Positions 27,871 to 34,896 of a stretch of 64,000 bases of DNA are shown in pieces (position 1 is the first letter of the stretch; every line of letters begins with the position of its first letter). The notes beneath the pieces were generated by a model that saw nothing but the letters and a program-made list of their open reading frames with translations, ran no database searches and was not told where the DNA came from. The position numbers and the translations under genes were made by a program. This DNA comes from Aquidulcibacter paucihalophilus (GTDB lineage: Bacteria > Pseudomonadota > Alphaproteobacteria > Caulobacterales > Aquidulcibacteraceae), in contig NZ_NCSQ01000173.1 in the NCBI RefSeq assembly GCF_002105465.1, positions 50,933 through 114,932 of the forward strand. Direction: 5' to 3'.

Positions 27871-27947
27871 GCACCCGTAGCTCAGCTGGATAGAGTGTTG
27901 CCCTCCGAAGGCAAAGGTCACAGGTTCGAATCCTGTCGGGTGCGCCA
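27871..27947 (+). tRNA. tRNA-Arg (anticodon CCG)
   Basis: A full cloverleaf can be drawn by eye. The acceptor GCACCCG pairs with CGGGTGC, the D arm is GCTCAGCTGGATAGAGT, and the anticodon stem TTGCC/GGCAA encloses loop CTCCGAA with anticodon CCG. The T arm contains GGTTCGAATCC and the 3' CCA is encoded. It marks the left end of the accessory region, and tRNA 3' ends are common attachment sites. Confidence 0.97.
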
Positions 27948-27950
27948 TTT

Positions 27951-28262
27951 TTACAATAAAAAACAACAATTTATACTGTGAAAAATTTGGCCGTTGTCTT
28001 CGACATCTACTTGGATACCACCTGGATACCACAGTTTTAGGCTCGAATCGGGCTTGGAGATTTTGTGACTTTTTGTTTCGAAGCGTGGCGCAGTGCCTCG
28101 ATTGGTTTCGACTTGGTCACTCGCCAACGCTTTAGACAAAGCGTGACGTACTTCAGCTGGCCCGAACAATGGGTGAACTTCAAGCGGTACAGCAATATCG
28201 GCAACTGTTCCGTTAGTCATCCGAACACTTGAATGCGGGTGGCAAAACAATCCGCTCCACAA
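27951..28262 (-). pseudogene. Possible remnant of a tyrosine integrase N-terminus
   Basis: A short frame whose stop lies 4 nt beyond the tRNA-Arg. Its middle reads VPLEVHPLFGPAEVRHALS, which resembles the N-terminal segment of many phage-type integrases (VPxDLxxxFGKxEIRxSL). No catalytic domain follows. Close by is a tandem 10-bp direct repeat, TGGATACCAC, at 28012-28021 and 28023-28032. Position next to the tRNA 3' end fits a decayed integrase that once used this site, but the resemblance is short and the call is weak. It could equally be a small unassigned gene or chance. Confidence 0.3.
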
Positions 28263-28274
28263 AGTATGTCATTA

Positions 28275-29459
28275 TCAGGGAGAAAGCGGCCCTGGCATCA
28301 CGCGTCGCATGAAGGCATCGAACAATGGCACCGTAAAAGCTGTATCGCCATGGGACGGGCTGAACAGCATGCCCTTAGTGATCAGACTATTGCGAACCGG
28401 CGCGAGCGTAGAGACTTTAATGCCCAAGGCGTCTGCAATCGTGCCCGATCGATGGGGACCCGGCCCTAATTCGGCCATTGCGCGCAGATACCGCTTTTCT
28501 GCAGGTGTAAGACGGTCAAACCGCACCCTGAAAAAGCTTGCGTCGAGTTCTGCAATAGCGATCTCCCGTGCACTTGCCACATCGTCCGCCGAGATCGGGG
28601 ACGCTTCGGCGACTGCCCAAGTATGCTTGCCCCATTCCTGGAGAAAATAGGGATAGCCCTCGGTATCGCCCAAAATGGCTTTGAGGGCGTTTTCCGTGAT
28701 TGTCTCCCCTTCCCGCTCTACTGGCACGCGGACCGCGCTCTTGGCTGCCTCTGGCTCCAGAGCTCCCAAAGGTATGAACTCGAACAGTCGCTCAGCGTAG
28801 GACTTGGCCTGCCCCATCTGACCTAACAGTTGGGGCAAGCCTGCAGCCATAAGCGTGACCGGTAGCTGTTTCTGGCTCGCACGGTGTAGGGCGGCAATCA
28901 AAGCCGCCAATTGCGGCTCAGGCACATATTGAAGTTCATCGACGGCTAGCACTACGGCGGTTTGGCGCTCCTTCGCAGCCTCGCCGACCGCTATGATTAA
29001 GTCGACAAGATCAGCATCTAGATCGCCTGAATCCGCAAGACCAGGCTCTGTCTCAAATTCGATGCCAACTTCGAGGTCATCATATTTGACCTTCAGCTTG
29101 GCAAAACCAGCAAGAGCCCTCAGTGCGCGGGACACACCCTCGCCTGCCCGCTTGATGCGATCCAACTTCAATAGGCTTGTCCGTAACGGAGGGACCAGCA
29201 TCGCCGGCAGTGACCTGTTCTCTGGAGCCTCCACAGACACAACCACCATGCCCTCGGCTTCTGCCGCATTCCATATCGCTCCAAGCAGCACAGTCTTGCC
29301 TACACCGCGCAACCCATAGAAGATCAAGCTACGTGCCGACCGCCCTGCCCTAATGCGATCCAACGCCACCGACGCACGCTCGACCAGTGCATCACGGCCT
29401 TCAAGTTGCGGCGGTGGTGTTCCAGCACCCGGGGAAAAAGGGTTTCGTCTAGCATCCAT
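28275..29459 (-). CDS. AAA family ATPase (ATP-binding protein)
   Basis: 394 residues from the ATG at 29459 (MDARRNPFSPG); the frame is open upstream, but the region before the ATG is AT-rich and non-coding in appearance, with no clear ribosome site. Walker A is GLRGVGKT (residues 49-56) and Walker B is VVLAVDELQYVPEPQL. LMAAGLPQLLGQMGQAKSYAERLFEFIPLGAL looks like an AAA sensor/lid region of the Orc1/Cdc6-like or AAA_16 type. The C-terminal part, ELDASFFRVRFDRLTPAEKRYLRAMAELGPGPHRSGTIADALGI, resembles a winged helix. Function unknown. It is divergent from cas3 and lies in the accessory region. Confidence 0.8.
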   Translation of the reverse strand: MDARRNPFSPGAGTPPPQLEGRDALVERASVALDRIRAGRSARSLIFYGLRGVGKTVLLGAIWNAAEAEGMVVVSVEAPENRSLPAMLVPPLRTSLLKLDRIKRAGEGVSRALRALAGFAKLKVKYDDLEVGIEFETEPGLADSGDLDADLVDLIIAVGEAAKERQTAVVLAVDELQYVPEPQLAALIAALHRASQKQLPVTLMAAGLPQLLGQMGQAKSYAERLFEFIPLGALEPEAAKSAVRVPVEREGETITENALKAILGDTEGYPYFLQEWGKHTWAVAEASPISADDVASAREIAIAELDASFFRVRFDRLTPAEKRYLRAMAELGPGPHRSGTIADALGIKVSTLAPVRNSLITKGMLFSPSHGDTAFTVPLFDAFMRRVMPGPLSP

Positions 29460-29754
29460 AAGGAAGTTATACCAAGTTAGTATTTTTTTGTAAACTGAGA
29501 TAAGAAGTATATATGTTGTTGCGATACCCGCTTCGGTGATGAGCACGCGCCACTTAGTCTATTCCCAGTCTCAAGGTTCATCTCCACGTGATCTAAGAAG
29601 TACGCATCATCTCTTGTTCCAGGGCAATCGAGTCACCGTTAGGCCCAACTCACCCTGCAAAGCGCCTTATGAGCACCTTTTGACCACCCATCATCGAAAC
29701 GTCAATTGACCTTTGATCCGTTCTAAGTTGCAGTGTTGTTTAGGGAGGACATTA
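29460..29754. promoter_or_regulatory. Divergent intergenic region between the AAA ATPase and cas3
   Basis: About 295 bp with no convincing gene. The ATPase-proximal half is AT-rich (TAGTATTTTTTTGTAAACTG near 29479), suitable for the ATPase promoter. Next to cas3 there is a TTGACC box at 29706-29711, and the cas3 ribosome site GGGAGGAC ends 7 nt before its ATG. No -10 box of good quality was identified. No match to the cas3-cas8e crRNA-like guide was seen here. Confidence 0.4.
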
Positions 29755-32367
29755 ATGGCGGTCTGGGGAAAGTTGCAGCGGGATAAGGGAGGTGGTTTGT
29801 CAGGCGTCGAGTATGGCTTACTGGACCATTGCTGCGACGTTGTGGCCGTCTTCGAAGCGTTAGTTCAAGTGTCGGCATTCAGGCGCATCTTGGAAAGAGC
29901 AGCAAACCGCCAGCTGAGCGAAGGACATTGGCGCTTATTGTCTTATTTCGTGTTTCTGCATGACCTAGGGAAATGCAATTGGGGCTTTCAGGCCAAGCGT
30001 GATCCAGGGGCAGCACATACTGCAGGTCACGTCCGCGAAGTCGGCGGATTGATTGGGCGGTCGGACTTGCCTGCGTTTCTTAAGTTCATGTCGAGCGAAA
30101 CTGTCTTTCGCGAATCAATCGAGGGTATCTTGTTATCCGCCTCAATCGCCCACCATGGGGAGCCTGTGGTGCTCGAACCCAAATTCGGGAGGCAATTCTG
30201 GGACCCGGCACTCGGACAAATTCCGATTCAGGCCGTAAACGATATGGTCGCGTTTGCCTCGGACGCATTTGGAGCCCCAAACGCCAGCGACCTTGACTGG
30301 CTTGCCCATGACGAGCGGGCGGCGGCGTTCACACATGCGTTCGCAGGCCTTGTCAGCCTGGCGGACTGGATCGGCTCCAACCCTGCACCAGAGTTTTTTC
30401 CTTATCACGGGCATGAGCCAGGTCGTCGGCTCGAATGGGCACGCAGTCGGGCTGAAGTGGTGGTCAAGGCCATGACACTCGACACGAGCCTTTTACGAGA
30501 TGGCTTGATCGGCCACGACCTTGACTTTCAGCGCGTGTTCACGGTGCCGTATGCACCAAATGCAATGCAAAAGGCCGCCGGTGTCAAACTTGATGGGCCG
30601 ATCACCTGTATCGAGGCCCCCACCGGAAGCGGGAAGACAGAAGCTGCCCTCTGGCATTTTCTGCACCTATTTCAACATGGCTTGGTGGACGGACTCTATT
30701 TCGCTTTGCCTATGCGAACCGCAGCCACTCAAATTCACGAACGTCTGCGTGCGTTTGTGGCTGGCACTTTCCCAGATGCAACATTACGGCCCAATCTGGT
30801 GCTGGCGCTACCAGGATATCTTCGCGAAAATGACGCGGATGGGCAACGCCTACCAGGTTTTGAAGTGCTGTGGCCTGATCGGGAGGCCGGAGAAACGAGT
30901 GATCTTAGCTATTTGCGGTGGGCTGCTGAACATCCCAAGCGGTTCCTGGCAGCAACACTTGCGGCCGGCACCATAGATCAGGCCCTATTGAGCGTTCTCC
31001 AGACCCGGCACTCTCACTTGCGCGGGGCGACCCTGTCGCGTCATTTGCTGGTTATTGACGAGGTTCACGCCAGCGACGCCTATCAGGGCGCGTTAATCCG
31101 GGCACTGTTGAGGCGCCATGTGAAGCTTGGCGGACGGGCACTTCTGTTGTCCGCCACATTGACCGAGGCCGCCCGGATCGGCTTCCTGCACCCTGACCGA
31201 AAGAACACACGCCATCCGCGTCAGGCCAATGTCGACTGCGGTGTGACCCCTGCCAAAGGGCCTTCGCCTTACCCTTTGCTGAGCACGCCAAGCTACGCCC
31301 AAGCCATCCCTTTTTCTGGCTCCCCCAAGGCGACCATCATGCAACCGACCGGCCTGATCGATGACCCCGCCGAAATCGCCAGACTTGCCATTAACGCCGC
31401 ACAAGCCGGCGCACGCGTTTTGATCATCCGCAACACAGTCGCGGGAGTCCTTGCTGTCCAACAAGCACTTGAGGCCGCCTGTCCTACCCAGTCCAACTTC
31501 TTGTTCAAAGTTGCGGGGCAGAGCTGCCCGCACCATGGGCGTTACCACAGCGCTGACCGGCAAAGTCTTGATTGCGAGGTCGAGGTGCGCTTTGGAAAAG
31601 GGGCCATCAGTGGGCGGGGATGCGTCCTCGTTGGTTCGCAAACACTTGAAATTTCGATTGATTGCGATGCGGACCTTCTCATAACAGACCTTTGCCCCGC
31701 GGACGTATTGTTGCAAAGGCTCGGGCGGCTGCATCGTCATGACAAGCCTAACCGGCCAAGTGGTTATGAATCCGGGCGCGCCATTATTCTGACACCAGAG
31801 ACACGAGACCTCACGCCATTTACCCAACAGCATGGCAGGAAGCGTCACGGATTTGGGCAGGTCTATCCAGACATCCTGATGATGGACCTGACTTGGCAGG
31901 CCCTCCTCGATCGTCCAGTCTGGACCACACCCACTGATAATCGCTTTCTTGTGGAAAGCTGCATCGGCGACGAAGCCTTGGCCAGAGCGCTGCAAGGGAG
32001 AAGCGTGGATTGGGAGCGCAATCGCAATCTGCAGATTGGAGAGCGCGGCGCGTTCAGGCAGGCGGCCAGCCGCCATCTCTGCGACTGGGATATAGCTTGG
32101 AGCGAGCAGCCCTGGGCGGGCGACCTTGGGGAGACTGTTGCCACTCGTCTGGGATTGCGCACGCTCCAGATCACCTTTGCGCAAAATGTCAGAACTGTTT
32201 TTGGCAATGAGATCCGCACATTGGATATTCCCGGTTGGGTAAAGTTTCCAGCGGACATGCCGTTTGACGACAAGCCTATTGCGACAACGACCGATTCTGA
32301 CGGAGCCATCTGCTTTGAGTTGCGAGGCCGGTTATTTCGATATGGGCGGTTTGGACTGGAGGTATAA
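29755..32367 (+). CDS. cas3: CRISPR-associated helicase/nuclease Cas3 (type I-E)
   Basis: 870 residues from ATG 29755 (preceded by GGGAGGACATTA); an upstream ATG at 29713 is rejected because the family begins at AVWGKLQ. The HD nuclease domain shows H25 in LLDHCCDV, H69-D70 in FLHDLGK and H92 in AGHVREVG. The SF2 helicase has Walker A EAPTGSGKTEAAL near residue 290, DEVH near 435 (VIDEVHASD), LLSATLTEA, and a late motif VLLQRLGRLHRHDK. Cas3 is recruited by target-bound Cascade and degrades the non-target strand. Its stop codon lies inside a TATAAT sequence that overlaps the pseudo-protospacer at 32360-32391. Confidence 0.97.
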   Translation: MAVWGKLQRDKGGGLSGVEYGLLDHCCDVVAVFEALVQVSAFRRILERAANRQLSEGHWRLLSYFVFLHDLGKCNWGFQAKRDPGAAHTAGHVREVGGLIGRSDLPAFLKFMSSETVFRESIEGILLSASIAHHGEPVVLEPKFGRQFWDPALGQIPIQAVNDMVAFASDAFGAPNASDLDWLAHDERAAAFTHAFAGLVSLADWIGSNPAPEFFPYHGHEPGRRLEWARSRAEVVVKAMTLDTSLLRDGLIGHDLDFQRVFTVPYAPNAMQKAAGVKLDGPITCIEAPTGSGKTEAALWHFLHLFQHGLVDGLYFALPMRTAATQIHERLRAFVAGTFPDATLRPNLVLALPGYLRENDADGQRLPGFEVLWPDREAGETSDLSYLRWAAEHPKRFLAATLAAGTIDQALLSVLQTRHSHLRGATLSRHLLVIDEVHASDAYQGALIRALLRRHVKLGGRALLLSATLTEAARIGFLHPDRKNTRHPRQANVDCGVTPAKGPSPYPLLSTPSYAQAIPFSGSPKATIMQPTGLIDDPAEIARLAINAAQAGARVLIIRNTVAGVLAVQQALEAACPTQSNFLFKVAGQSCPHHGRYHSADRQSLDCEVEVRFGKGAISGRGCVLVGSQTLEISIDCDADLLITDLCPADVLLQRLGRLHRHDKPNRPSGYESGRAIILTPETRDLTPFTQQHGRKRHGFGQVYPDILMMDLTWQALLDRPVWTTPTDNRFLVESCIGDEALARALQGRSVDWERNRNLQIGERGAFRQAASRHLCDWDIAWSEQPWAGDLGETVATRLGLRTLQITFAQNVRTVFGNEIRTLDIPGWVKFPADMPFDDKPIATTTDSDGAICFELRGRLFRYGRFGLEV

Positions 32368-32391
32368 TGTACGTTCTCATCATATACAGTA
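32360..32391 (-). promoter_or_regulatory. Predicted partial-match target (pseudo-protospacer) of the crRNA-like guide, over a TATAAT box
   Basis: Read on the minus strand from 32391 downwards, this 32-nt stretch matches the single spacer at 32696-32727 at positions 1-5, 7-9, 11, 13-16, 19-21, 24 and 26-28. Within positions 1-21 the mismatches are 6, 10, 12, 17 and 18; three of these (6, 12, 18) are bases that Cascade flips out and does not read. The flank on the PAM side is AAA (32394-32392). A TATAAT hexamer at 32363-32368, spanning the cas3 stop, falls within the footprint and could be the -10 box for the downstream ORF and cas8e operon. No good -35 is evident. Repression by Cascade bound here is inferred. 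Confidence 0.75.
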
Positions 32392-32394
32392 TTT

Positions 32395-32661
32395 ATGAGA
32401 ATTGTTGACGCGGGGTTCGACAGGATGATATGGCCAAAAATGTTGGCACCTGCACCCACGTCGAAACTTAATCGCGCCAAAAGGCGAGCGATGCCGAACT
32501 GCTGGACTATAAGCAATGCCTTGCTGTGGCTTAGCGGGACTTATCTGAAATCCAATAGGAAGCTTGATTTTCCTGTTATTCAAGACGAGCCGAAAGAAGA
32601 TGCTTCTACAGACCGGGCCGATAGTCAAAACTGGGAAGCAAAATTTCTGGTTCCAGTATAG
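32395..32661 (+). CDS. Unassigned 88-residue ORF between cas3 and the crRNA-like unit
   Basis: It starts 3 nt beyond the pseudo-protospacer and ends 5 nt before the first degenerate repeat. No family was recognised. The start MRIVDAGFDRMIWPKM lacks a clear Shine-Dalgarno sequence; a second ATG (32425) begins ATG ATA TGG after AGG. The frame uses AGA, AGG and ATA codons, rare in this otherwise high-GC window (AGA at codon 2, AGG at 10, ATA at 12). It may be a real small gene, part of a toxic CreT-type RNA whose action depends on rare codons, or simply the untranslated leader of cas8e. Only its position is suggestive. Confidence 0.3.
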   Translation: MRIVDAGFDRMIWPKMLAPAPTSKLNRAKRRAMPNCWTISNALLWLSGTYLKSNRKLDFPVIQDEPKEDASTDRADSQNWEAKFLVPV

Positions 32662-32666
32662 GGCCA

Positions 32667-32756
32667 TCACTGCCCGCCCGCGCGGGAATGGTCCCTACTG
32701 AATAAGGTGAGGCCGTTGAGTATCTTAGTCACCCCCGCCAACGCGGGGACTTTGTT
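32667..32756 (+). ncRNA. CreR/CreA-like mini-CRISPR: degenerate repeat - 32-nt spacer - degenerate repeat
   Basis: The first degenerate repeat (32667-32695) agrees with the array repeat in 21 of its last 23 bases. It keeps the 5' handle ATGGTCCC exactly and a GC stem CCCGC/GCGGG. The spacer is 32696-32727, 32 nt, the same length as in the main array. The second repeat (32728-32756) keeps CCCCCGCC-ACGCGGGGA with only one loop base changed, so its 6-bp Cas6e hairpin is intact, while its last 7 bases have lost identity. This is what a single functional crRNA needs: a handle from the first repeat and a hairpin from the second. Orientation is the same as the array. The CreTA and CreR families of crRNA-resembling RNAs have this build and position among cas genes. 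Its target is proposed at 32360-32391. Confidence 0.82.
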
Positions 32757-32768
32757 GGAGGTCTTAAA

Positions 32769-34316
32769 TTGACGAATTGGATCGAGTTTTCTTTGCAAAT
32801 TGACGGCAAGCACAACAAGGCTGATCTGGCATATGCCCTGGCCGCGCTGTCTGCGGGCTGCGATGTGCGGTTCGGCGCGCTGCGGCCCCATCAGGCACCG
32901 GCGTGGAATGCTTTTCTGGTGCAACTGGCCACCATGGCTCTAGACAGGGCAGGCAAGACGCTTGAGCCCTTTGATCCCACGACATGGCGGGGGCTATTGG
33001 TTGACCTTGCCAATGCTGATCAGCCGGGAAGTGGCGAAACAGCGTTCGCGCTGATCGCCGCGTCGAACCGCCCGGCCTTCTTTCAGGCACCGACGCCAGA
33101 TGGTCTGAGCACGTTCAAGAATAGCGTCACGACGCCTGATCAACTGGACATGTTGGTAACCTCCAAGAATCACGACCTCAAGGCTGCTCGGATGTTAGGC
33201 GCGGATGACGAAGATTGGGCGTTTGCCCTGATGTCCTTGCAGACCCAGGAGGGATTTCTCGGGCGGGGCAATTACGGGATTGCGCGGATGAACGGTGGCT
33301 TTGCCGCGCGTCCATTTGTGGGCTTGCAGGTCTCGGCCAATACTGGGGTGCAATTCTGTCGCGACGTGTCTCTCTTGCTGGCAAACATTGATGCCATGGC
33401 TGGGTTCTTTTCAGGCCATGTGGGTCTCACGTGGATTCGGCCCTGGGATGGCGTGCGGCAATTTGCGATCAACGAACTCCATCCCTTGTGTCTGGAAATC
33501 TGTCGGCGCGTCCGCTTGGAGCGGGATATCGACGGTCGTATCTTTGCCCGTGTCGGTAATTCAGAGGCCGCCAGGATTGCCACACCGCCAGAGTTCAAAG
33601 GTGACACGAGCGATCCATGGACCCCGGTCTTGAGCGGGGAGGGCAAATCGCTCTCGCTGAGTTCAGACGGCTATTCCTGGCGGGTGATGTGCAAGCTTTT
33701 GTTTGGCAATGCCAAGGAGAGGTGGGCCATGCCCCTCTTGGCCAAGCCGCAAAAAGCAGATGGTCGAGGCATTTTGGTGCTACAATGTGCGGGCATCGCA
33801 CGCGGGCAAGGCAAGACCGAAGGGTACCACAGCCGCGCCATTTCAATTCCTCCCGCACGACATGCTATTCTGGAACCGGGCAGCGATGATCATGCCGCCT
33901 GGGCCTTGGCGGCCAAGAACCATCAAGAGGATGCTGCGACCATGGCTCGAAAAGTTTTACGCTTTGCCCTGATGTGCGGCTTCCAGAAAGGCCGAGACCA
34001 GGTGCGCCTTGACGCGCGGGAGTCGGGGTCTGCCGCCGACCAGATCCTGCACGAACATTTTGATCCGTTTGTAGATCGCAACTTCTTCGAATTTTTACTC
34101 GAAGGCCCAGATCAGCCGTTCGAAGAACGGCAGTTGGCGTGGCAGCAGGCCCTGAAAGTCTGGGCCGAGCGTGCACTTCATCTGGGCCTGGCTAATGGCC
34201 CACAGACGGAGGAGCGGCGCTTCTGGGCAGAAGCGCATGCGCAAAGCGCTTTCAATGCAACGCTCTACAAGAATTTCGAAAACCTGCGCGCACCCGGATT
34301 GGCGAAACAATCCTGA
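32769..34316 (+). CDS. casA: Cascade large subunit Cas8e (CasA/Cse1)
   Basis: 515 residues. The start is a TTG at 32769, 7 nt after a GGAGG site (32757-32761); no ATG fits the family N-terminus. Cas8e recognises the PAM and recruits Cas3. Recognisable stretches: FALIAASNRPAFFQAPTPDGLSTFKN, QTQEGFLGRGNYGIARMNGGFAARPFVGL, and AGFFSGHVGLTWIRPWDG, all typical of Cse1. The coding region begins only 12 bp after the second degenerate repeat, so its 5' leader is shared with the crRNA-like unit. It is the first gene of a tightly packed operon through cas2. Confidence 0.95.
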   Translation: MTNWIEFSLQIDGKHNKADLAYALAALSAGCDVRFGALRPHQAPAWNAFLVQLATMALDRAGKTLEPFDPTTWRGLLVDLANADQPGSGETAFALIAASNRPAFFQAPTPDGLSTFKNSVTTPDQLDMLVTSKNHDLKAARMLGADDEDWAFALMSLQTQEGFLGRGNYGIARMNGGFAARPFVGLQVSANTGVQFCRDVSLLLANIDAMAGFFSGHVGLTWIRPWDGVRQFAINELHPLCLEICRRVRLERDIDGRIFARVGNSEAARIATPPEFKGDTSDPWTPVLSGEGKSLSLSSDGYSWRVMCKLLFGNAKERWAMPLLAKPQKADGRGILVLQCAGIARGQGKTEGYHSRAISIPPARHAILEPGSDDHAAWALAAKNHQEDAATMARKVLRFALMCGFQKGRDQVRLDARESGSAADQILHEHFDPFVDRNFFEFLLEGPDQPFEERQLAWQQALKVWAERALHLGLANGPQTEERRFWAEAHAQSAFNATLYKNFENLRAPGLAKQS

Positions 34317-34329
34317 TTGGAGGCATTTC

Positions 34330-34878
34330 ATGAGTGATGCGAAAATCGAAACAAAAGTCTTTGATCCGATCTGGCAGACTGCCGTCTGGTTGCGCGAGGA
34401 GATTCCAAAAAGCCCCTTGAGTAATGGCGAAAAGGCCGCATTGCGACGGCTGGATCCAGCCAATCCTGACCAGCGACATCTGGGGCCGGTCTTCGCGCTC
34501 CTGGCACGACTGGAAACCAAGTCTCAGGCAAGTGAGAACAGTGAAAAGTTGGGAGCCGGGCTTCCTGACCTTATCACCATCAATGCGTTGGCATTGGCCA
34601 ATGGTAATCACGTTGGCACGAGCCCGTTCGGGGGCGCACTGGCGACCATCGACCTGGGCGAGATGCGGTTGAATTTGTTGCTTACCGCCGATCTCGCGAC
34701 CTTAGCTGAGCTGGGGCCGCGCATTGCACGCCGGTTTGCGGCCAAGGGACAGCCTGCCAATTGGAAGCAATTCCATCGCCTTGCCCGCACCGCTGACCAC
34801 CCCAACGACAGCGAAACCTACCGCCAGGCCCGCCTACAAATTACTCGCGACTTTCAACGCGCCACAACCCAATCATAA
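34330..34878 (+). CDS. casB: Cascade small subunit Cse2 (CasB/Cas11e)
   Basis: 182 residues from ATG 34330, after GGAGGCATTTC; the frame is open further upstream inside casA but that part is a shadow. A helical protein present in two copies per type I-E Cascade, stabilising the target strand and R-loop. It shows WLREEIPKSPLSNGEKAALRRLDPANP and a basic C-terminal half ending QARLQITRDFQRA, as in the family. It begins 13 nt after casA. Confidence 0.92.
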   Translation: MSDAKIETKVFDPIWQTAVWLREEIPKSPLSNGEKAALRRLDPANPDQRHLGPVFALLARLETKSQASENSEKLGAGLPDLITINALALANGNHVGTSPFGGALATIDLGEMRLNLLLTADLATLAELGPRIARRFAAKGQPANWKQFHRLARTADHPNDSETYRQARLQITRDFQRATTQS

Positions 34879-34896
34879 GAAAGGACACTTGATACC

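Noticed and set aside
29713..29754. Longer N-terminus for cas3 from an upstream ATG
   Set aside because: The ribosome site GGGAGGAC sits before 29755 and family members begin at the AVWGKLQ segment.
32667..32756. Reading the degenerate repeats as a random GC palindrome or terminator
   Set aside because: Agreement with the array repeat (21 of 23 and 17 of 18 bases over the best parts), the exact 32-nt spacing and shared orientation are too specific.
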